Of a stretch of DNA of 64,000 bases, positions 45,428 to 55,018 are shown in pieces (positions within the stretch are counted from its first letter, which is position 1; every line of letters begins with the position of its first letter). Below the pieces are notes generated by a model. That model did no database searches. It saw only the letters and a list, made by a program, of their open reading frames with translations, and was not told where the DNA came from. Location: positions 1 to 64,000 of the forward strand of contig JBEGIR010000073.1 of the NCBI GenBank assembly GCA_040224245.1, written 5' to 3'. The translations under genes and the position numbers were made by a program. The DNA comes from Puniceicoccaceae bacterium (lineage in GTDB: Bacteria; Verrucomicrobiota; Verrucomicrobiia; Opitutales; JAFGAQ01).

Positions 45428-46252
45428 CTACACCTCGTGATCGCGGGGCGTGGGCGGGTTATTGGGCTGGTGGGTGGATCGGTATTCCATAGCCGTCTTT
45501 CCGGTGTGTTTGCGAAATGCCCGTGAAAACGAGGACACACTTTCGTAGCCGCATTCGTAGGCGATTTCACTGATATTGAGCAGTGAGGACACGAGCAACT
45601 GGTGTGCTCGCTGCATCTTCACCTTCACAAGCAATTCATTCGGAGTCGTTCGCAAATGGGTGCGGATGTAGCGCTCAAGCGTCGACAGCGAGAGGTGGAA
45701 ACTCTGTGCGATTTGTTGAATTGAAATCCCACCGGCGAGATTCTCATGGATGTAGGAGAGGATCTCGCTGATCACCGCATATTCGGCAGGCAAAGGAGTG
45801 TTGGAATTGACCTTTCTCGATACTCCAGTGGAGCCGATGATTTCCTTCTTCTGGTTCCGTACCGGAAGCTTGCTGGTTTTGCGCCACTCCACTCCACCTT
45901 CCGGTGTCATCACCAGTTCGGATTTGTTCACGATCGGCGGCCCTCCCGCGATAATACTGGAATCATCTTCTACGTAAATTTGCGCAAGTTCGGGTGGGAA
46001 ACAATCCACGTCCCGCTTCCCGATCACCTCTGACCGCGGCATGCGCGCCTGGTCTGCGAGCGTTTGGTTGACAAACACAAAGCGACCCAGGCGGTCCTTG
46101 ATCCAGAACGCCACCTCGGGCAGCATGTCCCAAAGTGCAATGTTCGGGGGACCGTCCTGCATCTGTGCCTTGAATTCGGATACACTGAATTCAGGGGCTG
46201 CACCGGCATCCAGATCGTAACTTGTCGGGGGTCTGTGTTCGGAATCGCTCAT
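45428..46252 (-). CDS. AraC-family regulator with PAS sensor domain
   Basis: 274 residues from the ATG at 46252. PAS domain about 38-148 (LPEVAFWIKDRLGRFVFVNQ, GKRDVDCFPPELAQIYVEDD), then an AraC double helix-turn-helix about 165-262 (GISIQQIAQSFHLSLSTLER, LLNISEIAYECGYESVSSFS, RAFRKHTGKTAMEYR). Divergent from the cytoplasmic Gfo/Idh/MocA gene at 46525 and upstream of the Tat-exported one, so it probably controls either or both. Confidence 0.92.
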   Translation of the reverse strand: MSDSEHRPPTSYDLDAGAAPEFSVSEFKAQMQDGPPNIALWDMLPEVAFWIKDRLGRFVFVNQTLADQARMPRSEVIGKRDVDCFPPELAQIYVEDDSSIIAGGPPIVNKSELVMTPEGGVEWRKTSKLPVRNQKKEIIGSTGVSRKVNSNTPLPAEYAVISEILSYIHENLAGGISIQQIAQSFHLSLSTLERYIRTHLRTTPNELLVKVKMQRAHQLLVSSLLNISEIAYECGYESVSSFSRAFRKHTGKTAMEYRSTHQPNNPPTPRDHEV

Positions 46253-46524
46253 GATCAGCAAAATCTCAACATGCGTCGGGATTCAATCGATTCAGTACGT
46301 TGGTCGCAGTGCAATACCGCATTGGGCAAAGCATCTGACGAATCAGGTAAAGGATTGCAGGCAACTGATGATTGAAAACCCATCGCAAACCCATAGGATG
46401 TCACTATATCTCATGACTGGCAAGGCGTTCTCTGCAAACTCGCACAGCGGATTTGCCCCGAAGCCCCTCATGAATTCACGCCTCCAAAGACCAGTTTAAA
46501 AGCAAATCAGAACCCAATGCCCCT

Positions 46525-47697
46525 ATGAAATCAAAACGAAAACTGAGAATGGGAATGATCGGTGGTGGACGCGGTGCGTTCATCGGTGCAGTGCACCGCA
46601 TGGCCGCAAACCTGGACGGACAGGTGGAGCTGGTCGCCGGATGTTTTTCCGCAGATCCCGAAAAATCCCGCCTGTCCGGCGAGGATCTCTATCTGGACCC
46701 CCAGCGGGTTTATGGTTCGGTCGAAGCGATGATTGAAAATGAATCAAAACTGCCTGCCGATCAGCGCCTGGACTTCGTATCGGTGGTTACCCGCAACGAC
46801 TTTCACTACGCCAACACCAAAGCCCTTTTGGACGGAGGGTTTCATGTGGTTTGCGAGAAGCCGCTCGCCCACAACATGGAACAGGCCGTCGACATGGTTC
46901 AACGGGTTCGCCAATCGGGGAAAATTTTTGCGCTCACCCATAATTATACGGGCTATCCCATGGTCAAGGAGGCTCGGGATTGGGTTCGCAGTGGAAAACT
47001 GGGACGCATTCTGAAAATTGTCACGGAATATCCTCAGGGCTACGCCGTTGGCAGCGTCACAGAAAGTGGTGAAGCCAAAATCAATTCCTGGCGTGCCGAT
47101 CCCAAGGTCGCCGGAGCATCAAACTGCATGGGCGACATCGGAACCCATGCCGAAAACCTTGCACGCTACATCACGGGTCTCGAAATCGAAAGCCTCTGTG
47201 CCGATGTCAATACCTTCGCTCCGGGAGCTGTCATTGACGACGATGGCAGCATGCTTGTGCGCTACAAGGGAGGTGCTCGCGGAGTGCTTTTTGCCTCACA
47301 GATTTCGAGCGGTGACGAAAACAACCTGAACATCCGCGTGTGGGGGACCAAGGGTTCGCTGCAATGGTTTCAGGAACATCCGAATGAACTGATCTTCAAG
47401 GCAGCAGACCAGCCACACGAAATTCATCGACGCGGTAACAGTTACGTCTGCGAGGCGGCAAATGCAGCCACCCGCACCCCGTTTGGTCATCCAGAGGCCT
47501 ACATCGAGGCATTCGCGAACATCTACCGTGAGGTCTTTCGGGCCATCCGGGATGACATCGACGGAACGTTCAAGTCCGTGGATGATTATGACTTCCCGAA
47601 TGTAATCGATGGACTCGAAGGCATGACTTTTGTGGACACAGTTCTGCGCTCCTCCGCTTCCAAGTCCAAATGGGTGGATTTCAAACTCCCCAACTGA
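46525..47697 (+). CDS. Cytoplasmic Gfo/Idh/MocA family oxidoreductase
   Basis: 390 residues, no signal peptide. NAD-binding GMIGGGRGAFIGAVH near the N-terminus, SVVTRNDFHYANTKALLDGG, VVCEKPLAHN (EKP motif) and the catalytic-domain segment GASNCMGDIGTHAENLARY with the DxGxH pair. Probably a sugar or inositol-type dehydrogenase. Separated from the divergent PAS-AraC gene by 272 nt, which must hold both promoters. Confidence 0.92.
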   Translation: MKSKRKLRMGMIGGGRGAFIGAVHRMAANLDGQVELVAGCFSADPEKSRLSGEDLYLDPQRVYGSVEAMIENESKLPADQRLDFVSVVTRNDFHYANTKALLDGGFHVVCEKPLAHNMEQAVDMVQRVRQSGKIFALTHNYTGYPMVKEARDWVRSGKLGRILKIVTEYPQGYAVGSVTESGEAKINSWRADPKVAGASNCMGDIGTHAENLARYITGLEIESLCADVNTFAPGAVIDDDGSMLVRYKGGARGVLFASQISSGDENNLNIRVWGTKGSLQWFQEHPNELIFKAADQPHEIHRRGNSYVCEAANAATRTPFGHPEAYIEAFANIYREVFRAIRDDIDGTFKSVDDYDFPNVIDGLEGMTFVDTVLRSSASKSKWVDFKLPN

Positions 47698-47710
47698 GCT
47701 GATTTGCATT

Positions 47711-47774
47711 CGACCCGTGTCCTGTTTGCAGGGCGAACCAACTGCCCACCGGGTGACAGACAGGACTCGGGTCG
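47711..47774. terminator. Long hairpin after the oxidoreductase gene
   Basis: CGACCCGTGTCCTGT (47711-47725) pairs with ACAGGACTCGGGTCG (47760-47774), 14 of 15 positions, with a smaller GGGC/GCCC hairpin inside. It sits between convergent genes, 13 nt past the oxidoreductase stop. It lacks a T-run, so it may be a bidirectional or Rho-assisted stop, or a remnant of mobile DNA. Confidence 0.5.
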
Positions 47775-47798
47775 TGCCCAATCCTCCAGCTTGAGAAC

Positions 47799-48014
47799 CT
47801 ATCCCCCGACGGGTTCATAAAAATACCTTCCCAGGCCAAATGTGAAAATGGCGAGGCCGTAGACGGTGTGTTCAAGCCAGGGCAACCACAATTGGCGGGT
47901 GCGTCGGTAGGTTTCGGCAAACAACCAGCCCCCCATGAACGTCAACAGGATTGCCGTCGCATTGTCATACATCAGATGCAGCCAGGCAAACACCAGCGCA
48001 TTGCTCCAGAACAT
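47799..48014 (-). pseudogene. C-terminal fragment of a CPBP intramembrane protease
   Basis: 71 residues: FAWLHLMYDN, GGWLFAETYRRT and WLPWLEHTVYGLAIFTFGLGRYFY, the second and third conserved motifs of CPBP (Abi) glutamic proteases. The EExxxR catalytic motif and the helices before it are absent. The ATG at 48014 begins directly after the preceding gene's stop (TGAGGAATG), so it may be translated by coupling but cannot be an intact protease. Confidence 0.65.
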
Positions 48015-48017
48015 TCC

Positions 48018-48566
48018 TCAAAAGGGAGACAATCCCATCAGTGCAAGAGCCACAAAGCCCAGATTGATCACACTGAGCACGACGATTCCCCCCAGAAAGC
48101 CAGTATGCAAACCACGATGCTTCAGCAGGCAGACCGAGATTGACCCGAGGAGGCAGAGCACCGTGAATGACGCAACCAAGCTTTCCCAAACGCCCCAGCG
48201 TGTGGATTGGAGTCCCCTGAGCAGGTACAACATCGGCGGATAACTGAGTCCGTAGCAGAGGATCGCAAGCAGAGATATCCCTCGGTAGCGTTCCTGGGTA
48301 TGACTTGAACCTGCGACAGGCAGTCCCGCCGCAGGTATCTCCTCGATCTGGAAGTCGCGCCTCAACGCTTCAAGACAGCGCATGCATAGAAAGCCCCCTT
48401 CTGGTGAGGTACTGGCTCGGCCCGTCTTGAGGTCCGATTTTGGAAACACGCGTCGACACTCTTTACAGTGTAGAAATTGAGGGAGTTCATTCAAAGGAGG
48501 ATTCATGGTGGACAACTTGAGATCCTCGGACACGTAACGCACAATTTCCAGCACTATTTCTCTCAT
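48018..48566 (-). CDS. Membrane protein with N-terminal zinc-ribbon-like motif
   Basis: 182 residues; an ATG at codon 21 (48506) is a reasonable alternative start. Cysteine pairs CKEC and CMRC (in LHCKECRRVF and GFLCMRCLEAL) about 30 residues apart suggest a zinc site. Three membrane helices follow (about 95-180, LLAILCYGLSYPPMLYLLRG, LVASFTVLCLLGSISVCLL, VVLSVINLGFVALALMG). No family recognised. Followed immediately by the CPBP fragment, and the gene may itself have lost its original 3' part. Confidence 0.6.
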   Translation of the reverse strand: MREIVLEIVRYVSEDLKLSTMNPPLNELPQFLHCKECRRVFPKSDLKTGRASTSPEGGFLCMRCLEALRRDFQIEEIPAAGLPVAGSSHTQERYRGISLLAILCYGLSYPPMLYLLRGLQSTRWGVWESLVASFTVLCLLGSISVCLLKHRGLHTGFLGGIVVLSVINLGFVALALMGLSPF

Positions 48567-48804
48567 ACTATGAAATGTTTTGCCCCCAGTGCATCAAGCG
48601 GGTGAAGCCATATGCTATGGCAGCCAACCACCATGCTTGAGGAATGTTTTGACGCAAATTGAGAAGCAAGTGTAAGGTTTCAGGTTTTCTGTTGAAGCGG
48701 TTAAAAAATCGTCCGATGTTGAGACCAACTTCCCCCCATATCCGCACGTCCCACACGTTTCCTGAGCGGTCATTATCGCCCCATCGTAACTGCATTCTGC
48801 TTCC

Positions 48805-51177
48805 ATGATTCACGTCTGCATCGTCATTGAACCCGCACACCGCTCGATTCCATCCATACGTGAATTGTTCAGCAACCGGGTGGTCGACCTGACCATTCTG
48901 TCCAGGGAAGAGTTGCTCACTCGGTCCAAGGAAGCACCTGTCCCTGATCTCATCATCATTTGTGATGAAACCGCGTCAGCAGCCCAGAAAGCATTGCAGA
49001 CCATCGCGGGACGAGCCGCCTTTGCCACAACTCCCATCTGGGTTGCCACATCCCACACGGATCGTGACTTCTGCGATACCTGCTATACGCTCGGAGTAAG
49101 CGACATTCTGCAATTTCCACTGTTGCAATCAGAACTCCAGGCAAAATTGATCAGCCTGATAAACACTCATGCACATCACCAGATCGAACATCAGCTGAAA
49201 GTGCGTGAGGCAACACTGCGTGAGGCACTCGATACGGGAAAAATGGCCCATTGGGAAATTGATGTTCGTTCAAAGATCTGCACCTTCAACGACACGTTCT
49301 TTCACCTGCATCACACTTCGGTTGCCATGGTCGGAGGTTATCAGATTCCTGTCCAGGAATTCGCCAATCGTTTCGTACACCCCGACGACCGACATCTGCT
49401 TCTCAATCAAGAAAATGGGAACCGAACAGCCCCGACATTGAAGCAGTTCCACGAATTCAGCTATCGGGTTCTCTATGGAGACGGATCACGCGGCACCATG
49501 CATGTGCGCTACCATTTGCGCAGTGAAAATGGAGTGCTCAAGGCTCAGGGAATCTGTCGCGACATCACCGAGGAAACCGAACGCGAACGGCTGACCCGCG
49601 ACTACAAGCGTCGGCTTGAAGCAACCCAAGCGGGCATTGATGCCGCAAATTTTGGGATCTACCAGGTCAACAACTCAGGATACATCCGCTACGCCAATGA
49701 TCACGCACTCAGGATGACCGGATTTTCGCGGGATCAGCTCCTCTCCATGCATATCACGGAACTGGATGCCCAACTCGACCTGGAAACCTGGAAACGCCAC
49801 CGTAAGCAAACCCTGCAGAAGGGAGGTCGCATGATCGAGACCCAACACCGCTGCAAGGATGGATCCCTGATCGATGTGGAGGTAACCGTTCATCCCTTTT
49901 TGCATGAGGGAAAATTTTCCAGTTTCTCCTTTGTCAGGGACCTCACCGAGTCCAAAAAAGTAGAACAGGAAAAAGAGCGGGCATTCCAGGCCATGCTCGA
50001 AGCCAAGGAATCCGCCGAACGGGCAAACCGATCCAAGGATGAGTTCCTGGCTGTCATGAGCCACGAGATGCGCACCCCACTCAATCCCATCCTCGGCTTC
50101 GCCAACATTCTGCGCAAAGAATGCACCGCAGAGCAAAACGAATACATTTCCATCATTTACGAGTCGGCAGAACGTCTCCGCAATCTCATCAGCGAAATCC
50201 TCGACTATATTCGCCTCGGAAAAGGCGATATCGAACCCAAACTGGCAGAATTTGATCTGCTTGAACTGTGCCAGACATCCTTTTTGGATGCTCGCCAGCA
50301 GTTTGAGGGAAAACCGATTCAACTTTCATTTATCAATGGATTTGCGGAGCATGCCCCCATCTCCCGGGATTACTTCGTTCGCAGTGACTCACACATGATC
50401 CTGCGCATCCTCGACAATCTGCTGATCAACGCCTGCAAATACACGCCCAGCGGGAGCGTACACTTCCACGTAGGTTGTGATGTTCGCGCGGAGGAACCTT
50501 CTCAGACACAGTTCTTTGCCTCTGTCGTTGACACGGGCATCGGCATCGGACCCGAAGCACTTCAAAATATCTTTGATCCTTTTACACAAGCGGATAGCTC
50601 CTACTCACGTAAGTCTGAGGGCGTGGGACTCGGACTCTCCATCTGCAAAAAGCTCATCGATCTGCTCGGCGGAGCCATTGCGGTCGAGAGCCAGCCAGGC
50701 AAGGGTTCCACATTCCGAGTGCAAATTCCTCTTGAACCCATCAAAAACAACACCACACGACCTCGACATGCAGATCCGGTTGAATGGAAAGCATTACCCG
50801 GAAATCCAAACATCCTCATCGTGGACGACACGGCGAACAATGCCAAAATCGCCAGCATCATGGTTCGCAAGGTGGGCTGCCGAAGTGAATCGGTTTGCGA
50901 TGGTCATGCCGCGATCAGCCGGTGCGCCGAACAGGCCTTCGATCTCATTTTAATGGACCTGAGCATGCCGGGTATGGATGGCATGGAGACCACGCGCCGA
51001 CTCCGCCAGACACCGGGTCCCAACCAGAATATCCCCATTGTGGGCTTGAGCGCTCATGTTTCACACACCGTGCGTCAGCAGTGCACGGATGCAGGCATGA
51101 ATGGCTACCTCGAAAAACCCATCCAGGCCGAAGAGTTACAGGAAACGCTTTGGAAACATCTCGCGGCTTCCCCATAA
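48805..51177 (+). CDS. Hybrid sensor histidine kinase with degenerate N-terminal receiver
   Basis: 790 residues, cytoplasmic. Order: receiver-like domain about 1-120 (D54 present, but only E9 of the acidic pair and Phe104 where the conserved Lys should be). Two PAS domains follow (about 140-270 and 275-395), then HisKA with H420 in SHEMRTPLNPILGF. The ATPase has LLINACKYTPSGS, DTGIGIGPEAL and GVGLGLSICKKL. Last is a C-terminal receiver with D674/D675 and phosphoacceptor D718 (LILMDLSMPGMDG). No cognate response regulator adjacent. Confidence 0.92.
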   Translation: MIHVCIVIEPAHRSIPSIRELFSNRVVDLTILSREELLTRSKEAPVPDLIIICDETASAAQKALQTIAGRAAFATTPIWVATSHTDRDFCDTCYTLGVSDILQFPLLQSELQAKLISLINTHAHHQIEHQLKVREATLREALDTGKMAHWEIDVRSKICTFNDTFFHLHHTSVAMVGGYQIPVQEFANRFVHPDDRHLLLNQENGNRTAPTLKQFHEFSYRVLYGDGSRGTMHVRYHLRSENGVLKAQGICRDITEETERERLTRDYKRRLEATQAGIDAANFGIYQVNNSGYIRYANDHALRMTGFSRDQLLSMHITELDAQLDLETWKRHRKQTLQKGGRMIETQHRCKDGSLIDVEVTVHPFLHEGKFSSFSFVRDLTESKKVEQEKERAFQAMLEAKESAERANRSKDEFLAVMSHEMRTPLNPILGFANILRKECTAEQNEYISIIYESAERLRNLISEILDYIRLGKGDIEPKLAEFDLLELCQTSFLDARQQFEGKPIQLSFINGFAEHAPISRDYFVRSDSHMILRILDNLLINACKYTPSGSVHFHVGCDVRAEEPSQTQFFASVVDTGIGIGPEALQNIFDPFTQADSSYSRKSEGVGLGLSICKKLIDLLGGAIAVESQPGKGSTFRVQIPLEPIKNNTTRPRHADPVEWKALPGNPNILIVDDTANNAKIASIMVRKVGCRSESVCDGHAAISRCAEQAFDLILMDLSMPGMDGMETTRRLRQTPGPNQNIPIVGLSAHVSHTVRQQCTDAGMNGYLEKPIQAEELQETLWKHLAASP

Positions 51178-51185
51178 TCCCAATC

Positions 51186-51869
51186 TCACTGCTCTGCAGC
51201 AGGAATACGTTGCAGGCGCAGTGCTTCTGACACTGTCACAGCACGCAAGCCCCTGGCACGCATTTCTGCCAGAAGTTCAGGCAATACGTCGATGGTTTCT
51301 TTGCGAAACTCGTGCATCAGAAGAATCGCTCCGGGTTCCAGTCCTTCGATCGCACGCTCGAGAATGGATTCCGCTGTCGTATCCTGATTCCAGTCTTCTG
51401 TGCTCGCACTGGCAAAAATGGAAGGCATTCCAAGTGAGGCCAGGAGAGATTCCACCCGTTCATCCTGACTCAGATAGGGCGCCCGAAAAACCTGAGGGGC
51501 ACTGCCAGTTGCTGCAATCACAGCCTCCTGACAGCGCAGGATCTCAGCATGCAATTGATGTCGGCTGTCCAGTTTTGCCAGATTCGGGTGTGTGAAGGTG
51601 TGGTTTCCGATCTCATGCCCCGCTTCCTGTAATTGTTTCAATACGTCCGCTTCAGCTTCAACGCGCTCACCGATCACAAAAAAGGTAGCCACCGCATCGT
51701 GCTGTCCAAGGATTTGGATCAGATGCAACGCATGTTCGCGCACAGGTCCATCATCAAAGGTCAGGCATACGATGGGTTCGTCTGTGTCAATCCGGCTGAC
51801 GTTCTCAGCACAGACCGGTGTGACTGAAGCAATGCATCCGAGAATGAAGAGTGGAGAATAAATCCGCAT
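51186..51869 (-). CDS. Secreted polysaccharide deacetylase (NodB homology, CE4)
   Basis: 227 residues from the ATG at 51869, giving a signal peptide (MRIYSPLFILGCIASVTPVCA). CE4 motifs: LTFDDGP (base and metal Asp), HTFTHPNL (metal His pair), RAPYLSQDER, and LLMHEF near the C-terminus. Removes N-acetyl groups from peptidoglycan or chitin-like glycans in the periplasm or outside. Converges with the histidine kinase gene (8 nt). Confidence 0.9.
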   Translation of the reverse strand: MRIYSPLFILGCIASVTPVCAENVSRIDTDEPIVCLTFDDGPVREHALHLIQILGQHDAVATFFVIGERVEAEADVLKQLQEAGHEIGNHTFTHPNLAKLDSRHQLHAEILRCQEAVIAATGSAPQVFRAPYLSQDERVESLLASLGMPSIFASASTEDWNQDTTAESILERAIEGLEPGAILLMHEFRKETIDVLPELLAEMRARGLRAVTVSEALRLQRIPAAEQ

Positions 51870-52137
51870 ATCCGGCCATTTGAGCACGGAATCCTGAAAA
51901 ATCAATGGAGGAATCCCTGCTCCTCTCATTTCGACCGTTCAAAACGAATGTGCCGAAATCCCTTCGTCTCTCAACATCCCAAAGACGACACCAGGAGAAA
52001 TCGGCGAGTCCGTTACCTGTTATTACCAAAAGCGATCTTCCGGTTTGACCTCGCCACGCGTCTCCCTAATTTGGCCACTTCACTGGCAATCAAACCTGTG
52101 TAGATGCCCACTCCTGGGCTTGCCACTTCCTTTTTTC

Positions 52138-53211
52138 ATGAAATCCATCCATCAAATATTTTTCATTCCTCTTCTCAGTGTTGCGACCTGCTTTTCCACT
52201 CTGCATGCAGATCAGATCGAAACCACAGATGGTTCCATCCTTCGGGGGACCATTACCGCCATTCAGGATGGTGTCATCAAGCTCGACACTCCCTGGGCGG
52301 GTATCATTGAGATCCAACAAGCAGCTGCGACCCGAATTTCAGTCGAATCGGACCTGCAGGTCGTACTGACAGATGGCACGCAAACCACACTGTCTGCATC
52401 CGCTGAAGGTGCTTCTGCTATTCCCGCAAACCGCATCACATTGGCAGGCACTTCCGTGGATGTCGGCGAAAACAATGCTACTGCCGCAACACCCGAAACC
52501 GTAGCTGCATCCGTCTGGAAGTTTGAAACCGCTGTAGGAATTCACGGAAAATCCGGCAACAGCAACAAACAGGATTTCTCCGGAAGCTTCGCCGCCATCC
52601 GGGAACGGGAGAAAGATCGTCTCGAATTCAACCTGCGCTATCAAATGTCCAAATCCGAAACTGCAGGTCGCCATTCGGAACGGACTGCCGATGAAGCCAT
52701 TGCAAAAGCCGACTACACCTCATTCTTCCTGCCGACAGTCGGTTGGTACCTGCGGGAAACGCTCGAACAGGATCGCTTCGAAAACCTCAAACTGCGGAGC
52801 CTCAGCTCTGCTGGTCTTTCCTGGAAGGCACTGACCACTCCTCAAACCTCTCTGGAGTGGAATGCGGGGATAGCCCTTCGTTACGAGTCTTATGGGTTTG
52901 ATCTGGATCGGGACGGTGTGGAGGATCGAACGGGAAGCACCAGCGAACCAGGTGTCACCGTTGGACTCAAATTCAAATCCTCCCTGACGGATTGGGCAGA
53001 ATGGGCAACTGTGATCGATATCAATCCAATCTTTGACGATTTCTCCGACTTTCGCCTCGATCATGTGTCGACACTCGATATGCCACTGGGAAGCTCGGAC
53101 CGATGGAAACTCCGCTTCTCTCTCGCCCACCAGTACAACTCAAAGGTACCGGATGCAGTGGATAAGCTCGATACCACTTACGCATTGAGCCTGCTGCTGC
53201 AGTGGAAGTGA
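52138..53211 (+). CDS. DUF481 family outer-membrane protein
   Basis: 357 residues from the ATG at 52138, giving a signal peptide (MKSIHQIFFIPLLSVATCFS, cut near LHA). N-terminal beta module with repeated DGSILRGTITAI and DGVIKLDTPWAG (about 28-75), as in proteins that precede DUF481 barrels. The barrel runs about 140-357 with alternating strands (RLEFNLRYQMSKSE, GWYLRETLEQDRFENLKLRS). Role unknown, possibly salt-induced outer-membrane protein. Confidence 0.83.
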   Translation: MKSIHQIFFIPLLSVATCFSTLHADQIETTDGSILRGTITAIQDGVIKLDTPWAGIIEIQQAAATRISVESDLQVVLTDGTQTTLSASAEGASAIPANRITLAGTSVDVGENNATAATPETVAASVWKFETAVGIHGKSGNSNKQDFSGSFAAIREREKDRLEFNLRYQMSKSETAGRHSERTADEAIAKADYTSFFLPTVGWYLRETLEQDRFENLKLRSLSSAGLSWKALTTPQTSLEWNAGIALRYESYGFDLDRDGVEDRTGSTSEPGVTVGLKFKSSLTDWAEWATVIDINPIFDDFSDFRLDHVSTLDMPLGSSDRWKLRFSLAHQYNSKVPDAVDKLDTTYALSLLLQWK

Positions 53212-53238
53212 ACCACTGGGCACCGGATTCGCCCTGCA

Positions 53239-53673
53239 TCAGTCGTTCACGTTCTCTTCCGTCGCAACTTTGGATTTCGGCACAAGCAGGTAGTGCACAC
53301 TTGCACCCACAAGCTGAATTCCAATGAAAAAATAGTTGAACATGGCCGCGCCTCCCTCACTTGAGAACCCGCGCGGACCCGCAACGACCATGCTGAAAAT
53401 CAGGGCTACCCCTACGGCAAGGCTCATTGATGTGCCCAGCCCGATGCGGCCGCGCTTCACCGCGCGCAGTGCTTCCCAGGCAACCAGCCAGATCGCAAAC
53501 AATGGAATGGAATACATGGGAAATGCGATGATCGCTGCTGCAGCGCCAAAGCCATCGCCCGCTACTCCCAGAACCTGTCGCAGAAAGAGCAGGTAGAGCA
53601 ATCCTGCCGCAAACGCGATGAACGGGTAGCAAAACAGGGTCGCCACATGGGCGACAAATCGATTCGAAATCAT
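53239..53673 (-). CDS. Small four-helix membrane protein
   Basis: 144 residues from the ATG at 53673. Four hydrophobic segments (ATLFCYPFIAFAAGLLYLLF, FGAAAAIIAFPMYSIPLFAI, MSLAVGVALIFSMVVAG, MFNYFFIGIQLVGASVHYLL) and a charged tail. No family recognised. Codons upstream to 53760 are open but unlikely to be used. Converges with the DUF481 gene. Confidence 0.65.
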   Translation of the reverse strand: MISNRFVAHVATLFCYPFIAFAAGLLYLLFLRQVLGVAGDGFGAAAAIIAFPMYSIPLFAIWLVAWEALRAVKRGRIGLGTSMSLAVGVALIFSMVVAGPRGFSSEGGAAMFNYFFIGIQLVGASVHYLLVPKSKVATEENVND

Positions 53674-53778
53674 GCCGTAACTTTGTGCAGGAATCGAAAA
53701 TCCACAAGTACAAGCCACCCTGATTTCCGGTTCTACCCGAACATCAGAGCGGCAGCCCAATTTTCCGCTTCTTTATTC

Positions 53779-54996
53779 TTACTTTCCCTGCATCAAGCGG
53801 CGCGTGCGCAATCGCAGCCCCTGCAGGTGGATAAATCCGGTAGCGTCGTCGGGATGATAGTCACTCTTGACTCCCTCCATCGATGCAATGTTCTCATCGT
53901 AGAGTGAAAGCGGACTCTTGCGACCCACCGTAAGCACGTTGCCTTTGTAAAGCTTCAGACGCACCGTTCCGGTCACCGTCTCCTGACTCTTGTCAATGAA
54001 TGCCTGCAGTGCTTCCCGCTCGGGGCAAAACCAAAATCCATTGTAGATCAGCTCGGCATAACGCGGAATCAAGCCATCACGGGTATGCATCAGGTTGCGA
54101 TCCATCGTGAGGGTTTCCATCTGGCGATGCGCACTCATGAGGATGGTACCGCCCGGTGTTTCATACACCCCACGGCTCTTCATACCCACAAAACGATTTT
54201 CGACGATGTCGACACGTCCGATACCGTGTTTCCCCGCAAGCTTGTTCAGCTTTTTGATGATATCTGCAGGTGCCAGTGTTTCACCATTGACCGCAATGCA
54301 GTTGCCCTGTTCAAAGTGCAGCTCAACGTATTCCGGGGTGTCCGGTGCATCCATCGGATCAACCGATAGTTTGTACATGTCCTTGTTTTCGGGTGTGGAT
54401 GGGTCAAACCACGGATCTTCCAAAATACCAGCCTCGTAGGAAATGTGCCAGAGGTTGCGGTCCATCGAGTAGGGTTTTTTCGCGCTCGCTTCAACCGGAA
54501 CTCCATGCTCACGGCACCACTCAATCATTTCCTTGCGTCCGGGGAACGTGTCCCGAAATTCCTGCATGCGCCAGGGACTGATGATCTGCAGATCCGGCGC
54601 CAGGGCCGCAAAGGTGAGTTCAAAACGAACCTGATCATTGCCCTTGCCGGTGGCACCATGGGCCAGATGGGTTGCACCTTCCTTGCGCGCGATCTCCACC
54701 ATGGCCTTCGCGATGAGCGGTCGCGCAATCGACGTGCCCAAATAGTACTGACCTTCGTAGATCGCATTACCACGCACCATCGGATAAACAAAATCAGAGC
54801 CAAACTCGGCAACAAGATCCACCGTATAGTGGCGTGTCGCACCGGTCTTGATGGCCTTGGCTTCCAGGCCATCGAGTTCCTCTTCCTGGCCAACATCGGC
54901 CGCAAAAGTGATGATCTCCGCGTCGTATTTGTCTTTGAGCCAACGCACGATAACGGAGGTGTCGAGTCCTCCCGAGTATGCCAATAAGATTTTCAT
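53779..54996 (-). CDS. argG: Argininosuccinate synthase
   Basis: 405 residues. Joins citrulline and aspartate using ATP. N-terminal PP-loop [16 protein letters not shown], then [34 protein letters not shown], and the tetramer-forming C-terminus. Last gene of argC-J-B-F-G on the minus strand, 22 nt after argF. argH is not in the window. Confidence 0.97.
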   Translation of the reverse strand: MKILLAYSGGLDTSVIVRWLKDKYDAEIITFAADVGQEEELDGLEAKAIKTGATRHYTVDLVAEFGSDFVYPMVRGNAIYEGQYYLGTSIARPLIAKAMVEIARKEGATHLAHGATGKGNDQVRFELTFAALAPDLQIISPWRMQEFRDTFPGRKEMIEWCREHGVPVEASAKKPYSMDRNLWHISYEAGILEDPWFDPSTPENKDMYKLSVDPMDAPDTPEYVELHFEQGNCIAVNGETLAPADIIKKLNKLAGKHGIGRVDIVENRFVGMKSRGVYETPGGTILMSAHRQMETLTMDRNLMHTRDGLIPRYAELIYNGFWFCPEREALQAFIDKSQETVTGTVRLKLYKGNVLTVGRKSPLSLYDENIASMEGVKSDYHPDDATGFIHLQGLRLRTRRLMQGK

Positions 54997-55018
54997 AGAT
55001 GGATCAGGTGGTCAGTTG

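Noticed and set aside
48568-48840. 90-codon minus-strand ORF before the histidine kinase
   Set aside because: Overlaps the kinase start, and the hydrophobic tail alone does not support a gene; no family seen.
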